Origin: an uncultured Erythrobacter sp.
Lineage (GTDB): Bacteria > Pseudomonadota > Alphaproteobacteria > Sphingomonadales > Sphingomonadaceae
Length of the DNA stretch: 64,000 nt
Assembly (NCBI RefSeq): GCF_947502395.1
Contig: NZ_CANMZM010000002.1
Span: forward strand, 682,001-746,000
Direction: 5' to 3'
The position numbers and the translations under genes were made by a program. The notes beneath the pieces were generated by a model. It saw nothing but the letters and a program-made list of their open reading frames with translations. It searched no databases and had not been told where the DNA came from. This document shows, one piece after another, positions 1 through 7,540 of this stretch (positions are counted from its first letter, which is position 1; every line of letters starts with the position of its first letter).

Positions 1-190
1 CGGGCATGGTCTCGGTACCGATGGCAAAGTTGTAGAGACTGCGTTGCGATTGCGCGCCCCAATGTGCGTCAATTGGGACCGCCACTTCACCCAGCGAGTC
101 CGTCTCGATCCGCACTTCGCCGGTTGCCCCGAAGATTGATCCATTATTGTGAACGGCGCGCTCATCGCCAGATTTGCCCATGTCACTCAT
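1..190 (-). CDS. fumC: Class II fumarate hydratase, N-terminal fragment (runs off window)
   Basis: Only the first 63 codons are in the window; the rest lies to the left. The reverse-strand translation contains [13 protein letters not shown] and [13 protein letters not shown], the N-terminal signature of class II fumarases ([25 protein letters not shown]). Aspartase, the nearest relative, has a different signature here. The enzyme would interconvert fumarate and malate in the cytosolic TCA cycle. The start at 190 is supported by GGAGG six bases upstream. The first 25 residues precede the usual family start and look like a short extension; a second ATG lies at 181. The gene is divergent from the pcm/tolC unit. 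Confidence 0.85.
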   Translation of the reverse strand, partial: MSDMGKSGDERAVHNNGSIFGATGEVRIETDSLGEVAVPIDAHWGAQSQRSLYNFAIGTETMP

Positions 191-255
191 CGAAAGCCTC
201 CATTCTTCGGTCGATCCGGTGTCTCGGTGTCCGAAACCCCATTGCTAAGAAGCGC

Positions 256-285
256 TCCATATGACGCGAAACTGCGACAGGTCAA
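256..285 (-). promoter_or_regulatory. Possible fumC promoter
   Basis: On the minus strand TTGACC (285-280) is followed after 18 bases by TATGGA (261-256), about 65 bases upstream of the fumC start. The -35 is good and the -10 is weak, so this is a tentative call. Confidence 0.3.
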
Positions 286-347
286 AGGGAAGCTAGTGTC
301 GTTTGTCCTATTGACTTGGAAGTCTCACCTGCGAGGTCTAGGAAGGG

Positions 348-378
348 TTGACGAACTGTATTACAAGAATAATACAGT
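348..378 (+). promoter_or_regulatory. pcm/tolC promoter region with perfect inverted-repeat operator
   Basis: ACTGTATTA (355-363) and TAATACAGT (370-378) form a perfect 9-bp inverted repeat with a 6-base spacer, directly after a TTGACG -35-like hexamer (348-353). The repeat therefore fills the space where the spacer and -10 (AATACA, 371-376) would sit, 15 bases before the pcm start at 393. This geometry is typical of a dimeric repressor, such as the TetR family, blocking a promoter. The palindrome is seen directly; the repressor is inferred. Confidence 0.6.
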
Positions 379-392
379 ACCCCAAGGGCATA

Positions 393-1007
393 ATGAGCGA
401 TAGGACAATGACTCTCAACGAGACCACCACCACCCAAACCGCGCGCAAAGCCATGATCGACAGCCAGTTGCGCACAAGCGGAGTGAATGAAGAATTTGTG
501 CTGGCGCGGATGAATGTCGTTCCGCGCGAGGCGTTCCTGCCCGAAGATAAGGCGAGCCTTGCCTACATTGACCGCGCGATTGCTATCGATGCGGGCGCGC
601 ACCTTGCTTCACCATTGTTTTACGGCAAGCTCTTGCTCGAAGCCGCACCCAGCGCATCGGACCGTGCTTTGGTCGTCGAAGGCGGCACGGGTTATCTCGC
701 TGAATTGCTGCGACCGCTTGTCTCCGACCTAACTGTGATCTCCGCAGAAGATGCCGTCGAAGGGTCGAAGCTCAAGGGCACTTATTCACTGATCGTTGTC
801 GATGGTGCAATCGAAGAGCTTTCTCAATCCCTCACCGATGCTCTGGAGGAAGAGGGAAAGATTGTCTCTGGACTGCTTTTGCGCGGGGTCACGCGGTTGG
901 CTTCGGGACGCAAGATCGCCGGACACCTTTCACTTGAGCCGGTTGAGGATCTTGGAATCCCTATCTTGCACGCCTTCGACCAACCCACAGAATGGACTTT
1001 TTCGTGA
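393..1007 (+). CDS. Protein-L-isoaspartate O-methyltransferase-like protein, probably degenerate
   Basis: The 204-residue protein has the PCMT-family N-terminus (MIDSQLRTSGVNEEFVLARM, then VPREAFLPE). Canonical enzymes repair isoaspartate using S-adenosylmethionine and carry a glycine-rich binding motif like LEIGTGSGYQAA. Here the equivalent is VVEGGTGYLAELL, missing the GSGY core, and the following beta-alpha segment appears shortened before YSLIVVDGAIEEL. Catalysis is therefore doubtful. The start at 393 has AAGGG upstream; 408 is an alternative. The stop overlaps the tolC start, indicating translational coupling. A pcm-tolC-PopZ order is, from memory, also seen in Caulobacter. The name follows family resemblance, not demonstrated activity. 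Confidence 0.75.
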   Translation: MSDRTMTLNETTTTQTARKAMIDSQLRTSGVNEEFVLARMNVVPREAFLPEDKASLAYIDRAIAIDAGAHLASPLFYGKLLLEAAPSASDRALVVEGGTGYLAELLRPLVSDLTVISAEDAVEGSKLKGTYSLIVVDGAIEELSQSLTDALEEEGKIVSGLLLRGVTRLASGRKIAGHLSLEPVEDLGIPILHAFDQPTEWTFS

Positions 1008-2494
1008 AATTTCTCCCGCGCTCCTATTGGGCTCTGAGGGCTGTCACCTGCACAAGCGTCGCAGCTTTAGCTTTGAGTGCGGGCACTGCGCAGGCTGAAA
1101 CCCTGCGCGACGCTCTGGTTTCGGTTTACAACACCAACCCGACAATTGAAGGCGCGCGCGCCAACCAGCGGGCGGTTGACGAAGACGTTCCGATCCAGCG
1201 CGCGCCAGGCCTTCCAAGCGCGACGGTCACAGCGACTCACATCGAGTTTCTTCGGCAATCCGCGAACTCCTTTAATGCTCCAGAGCGCAATCTTGGCGTA
1301 AATGGCCTGCTTCAGGTGCCCGTCTATTCTGGCGGTGCAGTGCGCAATGGCATTCGTGCTGCAAAAGAACGTGTGTCGGCTGGTCAAGCCGACTTGCGCG
1401 GGACGGAAAGTGCAATTTTCAGCCAGGCAGTCGCTGCTTATATGGATGTTCTGCGCACTGAGGCGTTGACGGAGCTCGCTGCCAACCAGGTCGAGGTTCT
1501 CGAAGTCACCTTTCAATCGACCAGCGACCGGTTCGAGATTGGCGATTTGACGCGCACCGATGTGGCACAGGCCGGCTCAAGACTGGCCGTGGCACAAGGC
1601 GATTTGCGCACCGCCTATGCAAACCAGGTTGGCGCGCGTGAAGCGTATATTGAGCTCGTTGGCCGTGCACCGATGGATCTGCAAGCTCCCCCCCCATTGC
1701 CAGGGCTTCCAGAGACAGTCGGCATGGCCGTCGTGACTGCGCTGCAGAACAATCCCGATTTGATCGCTGCCAAGGAGCGTGCCGAAGCGGCTGGATATGA
1801 CACCGAAGTCGCAGGCGCTGGTCGACTCCCAACAATTGGCCTGTTTGCCAATGGGGACTACAGCAACTTCTTTGGCACTCTGGGCGGTCCGGTTGCCGCA
1901 CAGTTTGCACAAAGCGAAACCACGGCCAATGCGGGTGTACGGCTCACCATTCCGATCTTTCAGGGCGGCCTGACGGCAGCGCGGCAGCGCCAAGCAGGCG
2001 CGCGTGAGACCGCGGCTCTGGAGCAGGTGATTGCCGCTGAACGCGATGTGATTCAGCAGACCCGCACCGCCTATGAAAACTGGCAAGCCTCAAATGCAGT
2101 GATCGAAAGCTCAAAAGCCGCCGTGGATGCGGCGGAGGTCAGCCTCGAAGGTGTTCGGGCCGAGAATTCCATCGGCAATCGCACAATAATTGATGTACTC
2201 AACGCGGAGCAAGAGCTCCTCTCAGCAAGAGCCAATCTCGTGACCGCGCGACGCAATGCCTATGTTGCAGGGTTCACTCTGCTTGCTGCAATGGGCCGCG
2301 CAGAAGCGCGCGACCTCAATCTGGACACCGGCGGTCCACTCTACGATCCTCAACTCAACTACGAACGGGTGCGTGGAAAGACCTGGGATTGGGACCGCGA
2401 TCCAGAACCTGAACCAAAATCAACCAGAACCGTTGACATTGAAGCCGCTGAAGCCTTCATTGGTCCGGTCTTGGGACCTAGCGAAGCACCCTGA
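992..2494 (+). CDS. tolC: TolC-family outer membrane efflux protein
   Basis: The 500-residue protein belongs to the outer membrane efflux (OEP) family, trimeric channels that dock onto RND pumps or type I exporters. A signal peptide ends at about residue 35 (SAGTAQA). Two OEP halves follow, each with long helices; GGAVRNGIRAAKERVSAGQADLR-type and GGLTAARQRQAGARETAAL segments are the repeated barrel/helix junctions. The C-terminal 50 residues are acidic and proline-rich. The start at 992 overlaps pcm by 16 bases; a GTG at 1004 is possible. No pump gene is adjacent, so the partner must be encoded elsewhere. It probably shares the promoter and operator at 348-378. Confidence 0.93.
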   Translation: MDFFVKFLPRSYWALRAVTCTSVAALALSAGTAQAETLRDALVSVYNTNPTIEGARANQRAVDEDVPIQRAPGLPSATVTATHIEFLRQSANSFNAPERNLGVNGLLQVPVYSGGAVRNGIRAAKERVSAGQADLRGTESAIFSQAVAAYMDVLRTEALTELAANQVEVLEVTFQSTSDRFEIGDLTRTDVAQAGSRLAVAQGDLRTAYANQVGAREAYIELVGRAPMDLQAPPPLPGLPETVGMAVVTALQNNPDLIAAKERAEAAGYDTEVAGAGRLPTIGLFANGDYSNFFGTLGGPVAAQFAQSETTANAGVRLTIPIFQGGLTAARQRQAGARETAALEQVIAAERDVIQQTRTAYENWQASNAVIESSKAAVDAAEVSLEGVRAENSIGNRTIIDVLNAEQELLSARANLVTARRNAYVAGFTLLAAMGRAEARDLNLDTGGPLYDPQLNYERVRGKTWDWDRDPEPEPKSTRTVDIEAAEAFIGPVLGPSEAP

Positions 2495-2535
2495 GACGCG
2501 ATTCGTAATAGTTAACGTGTGAATGGGGCAATTCC

Positions 2536-3009
2536 TTGGCTAAGAGCGGCGAACCTTCGGTCGAAGAGATTCTTGAGTCGATCAAGAATGTGATGGAACG
2601 CGACAGCCGGGCGATGGCAGCTGATGCCAAGCGCCGCAAACGCGCTGGAAGTGAAGAACCTGCCACCAGCGCCGCCGAATCAAATGCCGGTGAGGCATCC
2701 GAAGAAGAGATTCTGGATCTTTCAGAACTTGAGCTGGCTGATGTTATTGAGGAACCAGCGAACGCAGATGAACCGCTGATCGCGGAAGAAACTCGAGGGG
2801 CGATGCAGGAAAACCTCGCAGCCCTCGCGATGCTCGCAGAACCCGGAGCGAAGCCGCAAATTGTGCGTTCGGGTGAAACCTCGCTGGAAGGACTCACCCG
2901 CGAATTGATGCGCCCAATGCTCGCAGAATGGCTCGACAAGAACCTGCCCGGCATGGTCGAAAAAATGGTGCAGGCCGAAATTGCGCGGATCGCCGGCAAG
3001 CGCGACTAA
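2536..3009 (+). CDS. DUF2497 / PopZ-like polar organising protein
   Basis: The 157-residue protein has the two conserved ends of the DUF2497/PopZ family. The N-terminal helix is EPSVEEILESIKNVM. The C-terminal oligomerisation region includes LEGLTRELMRPMLAEWLD and ends in basic helices. Between them lies an acidic, low-complexity linker (residues 35-100). PopZ forms a pole-localised matrix that anchors ParB-parS and recruits cell-cycle proteins in Caulobacter. The start is TTG at 2536: the nearby ATG at 2523 runs into a stop after six codons, and the next in-frame ATG would delete the conserved helix. Upstream is tolC. Its role here is inferred from family and synteny. Confidence 0.8.
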   Translation: MAKSGEPSVEEILESIKNVMERDSRAMAADAKRRKRAGSEEPATSAAESNAGEASEEEILDLSELELADVIEEPANADEPLIAEETRGAMQENLAALAMLAEPGAKPQIVRSGETSLEGLTRELMRPMLAEWLDKNLPGMVEKMVQAEIARIAGKRD

Positions 3010-3039
3010 GCACCTACCCCAAGAAGATAGGCGAGATTG

Positions 3040-3354
3040 TTAGTCCTCGTCTTTTGGTGTCCAAAACTCATCGCGGCTGGGCAGGCGATTGTCGACTGAT
3101 TCGTCATGACCTGTGCCGTTTGAGAGGAAAACAAGGCCCATCAATCCGCCGCCAAGCAGCATTGTGAAACTAATCCCCAACGCGACAGCGATGTAGAAGT
3201 GCACTGAAATCGCACCGTTATAGGCGTACAATAGGCCCACAGCGATCGCGACGGTCAATACTGTAACAGTCAGCAAAATCCGCATGATTTGCCGAAACCG
3301 TGCCCAGGCGTGAGCAGCATTCTCGGGATCATCGAGGGGCGATTTCTTGACCAT
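3040..3354 (-). CDS. Small two-helix membrane protein, conserved hypothetical
   Basis: This encodes 104 residues with a short charged N-terminus (MVKKSPLDDPENAAHAWARF) and two hydrophobic helices (about residues 25-47 and 52-76, the second glycine-rich: LLGGGLMGLVFL). An acidic C-terminus (DEFWTPKDED) follows. The start at 3354 is chosen because GGAG lies a few bases upstream and the longer reading frame lacks signal character. I do not recognise a named domain. It converges on the PopZ-like gene, separated by 30 bases, and is divergent from the CBS gene. Confidence 0.7.
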   Translation of the reverse strand: MVKKSPLDDPENAAHAWARFRQIMRILLTVTVLTVAIAVGLLYAYNGAISVHFYIAVALGISFTMLLGGGLMGLVFLSNGTGHDESVDNRLPSRDEFWTPKDED

Positions 3355-3489
3355 TGGGGCTCCATGCGGCGCGGGGGTACAGTTTGCAATGGGGAAGATA
3401 CGAGCTGTTGGCGGTTTAGGTTTTAACCCTGACGGACTCGCATTTTGGGGCAATTGATGGCATTTTGCTCTTCTCGAGAGGAAATGGCT

Positions 3490-3921
3490 ATGACAATTGC
3501 GAAAATCATTGGCGAACGGAGATCATCAGACATTATCTCTTGCGATGTAAACACGCCCGTCAAACAGGTGATCACAATGCTCGCTGGCAAGCGGATTGGT
3601 GCCCTCCCCGTCTTGCGCGATGGCAAGGTTGTAGGGATCGTTTCTGAGCGCGATATCGTCTATCACCTTGCTGATGAGGGAAAAGGCTGTCTCGATGGGC
3701 CAGTCGAGGGGATCATGACGTCCCCGGCGGTCACCATCGAACCTTCGACCAAGATTGACGACGCGCTAGCCTTGATGACTAAGCGGCGCTTTCGCCATTT
3801 CCCAGTGGTCGAGAATGAGGCTCTGGTTGCGTTTGTGTCGATCGGAGATCTGGTGAAAGACAAGATCGACTCAATCGAACACGAGGCAGCGGCGCTGCGA
3901 GATTATATTCAGACGGCCTAA
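3490..3921 (+). CDS. Stand-alone tandem CBS-domain protein
   Basis: The 143-residue protein consists of two CBS domains (about residues 8-62 and 74-130). Recognisable cores are GALPVLRDGKVVGIVSERDI and RRFRHFPVVENEALVAFVS. CBS pairs bind adenosine nucleotides and usually act as energy sensors. No catalytic domain is attached, so this one probably modulates a partner in trans. The ATG at 3490 is preferred over 3484 because GAGAGGA sits at the right distance. It stands alone, 50 bases before erpA. Confidence 0.85.
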   Translation: MTIAKIIGERRSSDIISCDVNTPVKQVITMLAGKRIGALPVLRDGKVVGIVSERDIVYHLADEGKGCLDGPVEGIMTSPAVTIEPSTKIDDALALMTKRRFRHFPVVENEALVAFVSIGDLVKDKIDSIEHEAAALRDYIQTA

Positions 3922-3971
3922 GGCAAATACGCGCCCTTGAGGAATGCCTGCGCCAGACTTAGATATGTGTC

Positions 3972-4301
3972 ATGGCTGAAACACTGACTCTCACCCCTAC
4001 TGCCGCAAAGCGCGTCGCTTGGATCGCGGAAAAGCAGACCAAGCCTGCTATCTTGCGGCTTTCCGTCGAGGGGGGTGGATGCTCCGGTTTCCAGTATAAG
4101 TTTGATCTCGCTGACGGTGCTGATGGCGATGACACTGTTAGCGAAACCGACGGGGTTAAGTTGGTTGTCGATCCAGTCAGCCTGGATCTGGTTGGCGGAA
4201 GCGTGGTGGATTTCGTCGAGTCCTTGGGTGGTGCGGCATTCCGTGTCGAAAACCCCAATGCAGCGGCTGGTTGCGGCTGCGGCTCAAGCTTCGGCATATA
4301 A
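3972..4301 (+). CDS. erpA: Iron-sulfur cluster insertion protein ErpA/IscA type
   Basis: The 109-residue A-type carrier has the three conserved cysteines: C37 in GGGCSGFQY, and C101 and C103 in the C-terminal GCGCGSSF motif. It would carry [2Fe-2S] or [4Fe-4S] clusters to apoproteins in the cytosol. Length and motifs fit ErpA better than SufA, though the subfamily cannot be fixed without a tree. It is followed by xth after 50 bases on the same strand. Confidence 0.9.
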   Translation: MAETLTLTPTAAKRVAWIAEKQTKPAILRLSVEGGGCSGFQYKFDLADGADGDDTVSETDGVKLVVDPVSLDLVGGSVVDFVESLGGAAFRVENPNAAAGCGCGSSFGI

Positions 4302-4351
4302 TCCTGAGCAGGCGATAGACGTGGGGGCGGCGATCCTTCATTGGTAACGCC

Positions 4352-5158
4352 ATGAAAATCGCCACTTACAACATCAATGGTGTCAAAGCGCGCCTCCCCC
4401 GCCTGAAAGAATGGCTTGAAGAGACGCGGCCAGCGGTTGCTTGCCTTCAGGAAATCAAGAGCCAAGACAAAGACTTCCCCGCCAGCGAGTTTGAAGCGCT
4501 TGGCTATCATTTGATCTGGCACGGGCAAAAGAGCTTTAACGGCGTCGCAATCCTTGTGGATGCCAAGGCGGGCTATTCACTGAGCGAAGTGCAGCGGGGG
4601 CTGGGGATCGATGGACCCAAAGAGGGAGAAGGTGAACAGTCCCGCTATCTCGAAGCTGATGTCACTAAAGACGGTTCCACCGTCCGAATTGTTTGCATCT
4701 ACCTTCCGAACGGCAACCCGCAACCGGGCCTCAAATTCGATTACAAACTCGCCTGGATGGAGAAGCTGCGCGCGCGCATGAACGCAATCTGGACTGAGGA
4801 AGTGCCCGCAGCAGTGCTGGGTGACTACAATGTTATTCCAGAAGACGACGATGTTTACGCTGTCAAAGCCATGGCCTCAGACGCGCTCATGCAACCCGAA
4901 TCGCGGGCCGCTTACAACCGGCTACTCGCCGATGGTTGGACCGACGCGGTGCGTACATTGAACCCGAGGGGCGGTGTGTGGACCTATTGGGATTATCAGG
5001 CAGGCGCATGGCAGCGCGATCACGGCTTTCGCATTGATCACGTTCTGCTGACACCCGAGCTGGCAGATCGGCTCGAGGCAGTGGGCGTAGATCGCGATCA
5101 TCGCGGGCGCGAGAAAGCGAGCGATCACGCTCCAACCTGGGCGATTCTCCGCGATTGA
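4352..5158 (+). CDS. xth: Exodeoxyribonuclease III
   Basis: The 268-residue protein covers the whole exonuclease-endonuclease-phosphatase fold. Visible catalytic motifs are YNINGVKARL near the N-terminus, CLQEIK (metal-binding Glu), LGDYNV, RIDHVLLT and the terminal SDHAP Asp-His pair. It acts as an AP endonuclease and 3'-5' exonuclease in base-excision repair. Length matches the family. It sits 50 bases downstream of erpA on the same strand and converges on the cell-wall hydrolase gene. Confidence 0.93.
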   Translation: MKIATYNINGVKARLPRLKEWLEETRPAVACLQEIKSQDKDFPASEFEALGYHLIWHGQKSFNGVAILVDAKAGYSLSEVQRGLGIDGPKEGEGEQSRYLEADVTKDGSTVRIVCIYLPNGNPQPGLKFDYKLAWMEKLRARMNAIWTEEVPAAVLGDYNVIPEDDDVYAVKAMASDALMQPESRAAYNRLLADGWTDAVRTLNPRGGVWTYWDYQAGAWQRDHGFRIDHVLLTPELADRLEAVGVDRDHRGREKASDHAPTWAILRD

Positions 5159-5163
5159 GCCGC

Positions 5164-5196
5164 AAACAAAAGGACCCCGCCCTCGGGGGAGAGGGC
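5164..5196 (-). terminator. Weak candidate terminator of the cell-wall hydrolase gene
   Basis: GCCCTC (5179-5184) pairs with GAGGGC (5191-5196). Reading leftward the hairpin is followed by a T-rich tract (CCTTTTGTTT), but a GC block separates the two, so efficiency is doubtful. Confidence 0.3.
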
Positions 5197-5226
5197 AGCG
5201 CCTTAAGCCATCAACATGAGCGAAAC

Positions 5227-5910
5227 TCAGCGATAGAAAACGTGTGTGTCAATCGTGGCCACGCGGGTTTTTTTCCGGCTCCATGACGGGCGGACATAGT
5301 TCGCATGAAAGTAAACCGCGTTGCTGGCTTCTGACTGCCAGAGGTTGTCATGGGCTATCTGCGCGACCGCTTTTGCGCGCCGCCAGGTCGCTTTCGACGT
5401 GTTGATGGAAGGCATGCGGCCCCCGCGGACAAAAGAGAATTGGGCACGCTGATAAACAACGCCGCAATAGCTGGCCGGCCAACGCGAATCTTGTGAGCGG
5501 TTGATCACAACCTCCGCCACGGCAAGCTGACCGGCAAGGGGTTCACCGCGTGCCTCAAAATAGACGGCGCCTGCCAGGCAACGCATTTGCTCTGTCAGGT
5601 CAGTATCCTTGTCCATGCTTGAGACGAGCTCACCCAAGGATGCGGAATCACCCGGGGTCGGGGACGCTGGTCCAGCGACCGGCTGAACCACTTCGTTGGT
5701 GACAAAAGTGATTTCTTTTTCGGAGGCGGCTTGAGGGACGATTTCCACCGTTTCAACCTCAACAGGCTCGGCCCCGCTCTCGGCAACTTCACCTTCAGCG
5801 ATAAGGTCCTGAGCAAAAGCCTGAGCGCCATCGGCGCTCGAGAAACTCAATCCGGCAATCGCGGCAACGGCGACTGCACTGTATGAATAAGTCTTGCGAC
5901 TCACTGTCAT
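5227..5910 (-). CDS. SleB/CwlJ-type cell wall hydrolase, exported
   Basis: The 227-residue protein has an N-terminal signal peptide (cleavage near residues 31-33) and a low-complexity linker rich in Glu, Val and Pro (40-85). A Hydrolase_2 (SleB-like) domain follows from about residue 100, with LAGAVYFEARGEP carrying the presumed catalytic glutamate, then VAEVVINR and SNAVYFHANYV. These enzymes cleave peptidoglycan glycan strands. In Gram-negative bacteria the role is wall remodelling rather than spore germination. A strong promoter-like sequence lies about 170 bases upstream. Confidence 0.85.
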   Translation of the reverse strand: MTVSRKTYSYSAVAVAAIAGLSFSSADGAQAFAQDLIAEGEVAESGAEPVEVETVEIVPQAASEKEITFVTNEVVQPVAGPASPTPGDSASLGELVSSMDKDTDLTEQMRCLAGAVYFEARGEPLAGQLAVAEVVINRSQDSRWPASYCGVVYQRAQFSFVRGGRMPSINTSKATWRRAKAVAQIAHDNLWQSEASNAVYFHANYVRPSWSRKKTRVATIDTHVFYR

Positions 5911-6080
5911 CTACTTTTTGTGCGGTGAGCGAGCACAGACACAGGCACGAACCATGGAGGTGCGATTTTGTCGCGGGTTTGAGAGGTGGTTCAAAAAGCC
6001 TGCCGGCTGCCCCCCGTCTGCGTGCCATTCACTAAGCCGAATTGCTCTGCGGATGGCCTCCGCATCTGGAAGCTGTGCGC

Positions 6081-6108
6081 CAAATAGTCTCAAACGAAAC
6101 TATGTCAA
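6081..6108 (-). promoter_or_regulatory. Promoter-like sequence for the cell-wall hydrolase gene
   Basis: On the minus strand a perfect TTGACA (6108-6103) is followed after 16 bases by TATTTG (6086-6081). The only downstream gene in this orientation is the hydrolase starting at 5910, giving a leader of about 165 bases. The leader shows no clear ORF. Confidence 0.45.
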
Positions 6109-6120
6109 GCTAACGGGTGA

Positions 6121-6456
6121 TCACTTGGGCAAAAGCGCGATGAACCGTTCTGGATCATCGATATCCACCTCCAGAACCCAGATGTCGGGATCTTGGGAAT
6201 GGCGACGAGCAATATACTCGTCGAATTCTGATGGTTTTTCAGAGCCTTGTGACTTCGTGAGCACGAAAGGCCGGGTTCCGTCCAACTGCGGCATTCGTTC
6301 GTAAAGCCGTATATCGGCCCCGCGAAACATACTTACAATAAGGATAGTGCCTGCATCGCGCTCGCCTTTGGCTAACACCATAGCGAAGCCACCGTTTGCT
6401 TCGGCAAGGCGAATCATGCTTGAGATTTCGAGATGTGCCGGAAGCCGCTCGCTCAT
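6121..6456 (-). CDS. DUF1491 family protein
   Basis: The 111-residue soluble protein matches the DUF1491 pattern seen in alphaproteobacteria: RLPAHLEISSMIRLAE, GGFAMVLAKGERDAGTILI, and a C-terminal DIWVLEVDIDDPERFI. No catalytic motif or transmembrane segment is visible, and the molecular role of the family is not established. It lies 9 bases downstream of the thioesterase gene on the same strand, so it is probably the last gene of the ptsN-thioesterase unit. Confidence 0.8.
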   Translation of the reverse strand: MSERLPAHLEISSMIRLAEANGGFAMVLAKGERDAGTILIVSMFRGADIRLYERMPQLDGTRPFVLTKSQGSEKPSEFDEYIARRHSQDPDIWVLEVDIDDPERFIALLPK

Positions 6457-6465
6457 CGAGCGCCC

Positions 6466-6921
6466 TTAGCTTACATAGCCAGGCAGGCTGGAGAGCGGAA
6501 TGCGCGAACGCATGAAAGTACCCGTACCTCGACCGATTTCATCGCCTTCCGCATCGACCAACCGCGATTCAGCCACCATAACGCGCCGGCGACCGCTGAC
6601 CCATTTACCCTCTGCCACCACTTCGCCTCCGCGCACAGGTTTGGTGAAGTGGAGGTTGAAACTGGTGGTGAGCAAGAACGTGTCTGTGGCCAGAGTGTTT
6701 GCGGCATAGAAGGCCGCATCGTCGAGCATCTTAAAATAGATCGTGCCATGCGCGGCGCCCGCTGCGTGATAGACATCTTCAGATATCGTGAATGTCAGGC
6801 GCGAGACACCCTCACCCGTGATGGCAAGTGTGGAATCGAACAGCGAGTTTACCGGCGCGGAGGCATAGAGTCGCTCAAGCGCGCGATAATGCTGGTCTGC
6901 CCCGGTCTGCTCAGGCGGCAT
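6466..6921 (-). CDS. PaaI-type hotdog-fold thioesterase
   Basis: The 151-residue protein is a single hotdog domain. AAGAAHGTIYFKMLDDAAFYAAN corresponds to the central helix with the HG(x)4-D pattern, followed by strands TSFNLHFTKPVRGGEV and GTGTFMRS. These enzymes hydrolyse acyl-CoA thioesters, with substrate preference not readable from sequence. The start overlaps the end of ptsN by 11 bases, indicating coupled translation. Confidence 0.82.
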   Translation of the reverse strand: MPPEQTGADQHYRALERLYASAPVNSLFDSTLAITGEGVSRLTFTISEDVYHAAGAAHGTIYFKMLDDAAFYAANTLATDTFLLTTSFNLHFTKPVRGGEVVAEGKWVSGRRRVMVAESRLVDAEGDEIGRGTGTFMRSRIPLSSLPGYVS

Positions 6922-7375
6922 CGCGGCTCAGGAATTGATTGGTCAGCAAAGCAAAAATTGCTTCTGAATCAGGCGCATCAGCCAGCGCATGGAGCATATT
7001 CTCATCGCGCATCAGACGAGAGATCGCCGCCAGCGCATGGAGATGCGTAGCACCTGCATTTTCTGGCGAAACCAACCCAAAGACAAGCGATACTGGAACG
7101 GCATCAGCGGCCTTGAAATCGACTGGCTGATCAAGCTTGAGCACCGCAAGGGTAGGGCGCGTAATGGTGGCGAGGCGACAATGTGGAATGGCAACGCCAC
7201 GCCCAAAGCCGGTGCTGCCAAGCGCTTCGCGCTGCTCCAGCCCTTCGAGCACCTCATGGGCATCCTGACCATATTCTGAGGCGAAAATGACAGAGAGACG
7301 GCTCAAAATCTGGTGGCTGGATTCGACGCGAGCAAGCTCTATCGCTTCCGGAACAAGTGCAATATTAACGTCCAT
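6911..7375 (-). CDS. ptsN: PTS IIA-like nitrogen regulatory protein PtsN (EIIA-Ntr)
   Basis: The 154-residue EIIA-fold protein has the phosphorylatable histidine H65 in GVAIPHCRL and a second conserved histidine in GATHLHALA. It would accept phosphate from a nitrogen-PTS relay (PtsP-NPr) and regulate potassium transport, the stringent response or cell-envelope functions by protein contact. In many Proteobacteria ptsN follows hpf, as here, with a gap of 165 bases. No rpoN is in the window. Confidence 0.9.
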   Translation of the reverse strand: MDVNIALVPEAIELARVESSHQILSRLSVIFASEYGQDAHEVLEGLEQREALGSTGFGRGVAIPHCRLATITRPTLAVLKLDQPVDFKAADAVPVSLVFGLVSPENAGATHLHALAAISRLMRDENMLHALADAPDSEAIFALLTNQFLSRDAA

Positions 7376-7540
7376 GTAAATCCCGAAATCTTGAAGATCC
7401 CTATCCCAAGGGGGTGTTCTGAGAAGTCACTAATAGGAAATAGTGCCGCAATTATGGCGCGGTTCCTATTTTCTCTCCGTTGTGAATTGGACCATTCTGA
7501 CAGCTTCGTGGCTCTCTACCGCCTCCAGATTTTCACGGTC

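Noticed and set aside
311..340. TTGACT as a pcm/tolC promoter -35
   Set aside because: No -10 lies 16-18 bases downstream, and it is too far from the operator.
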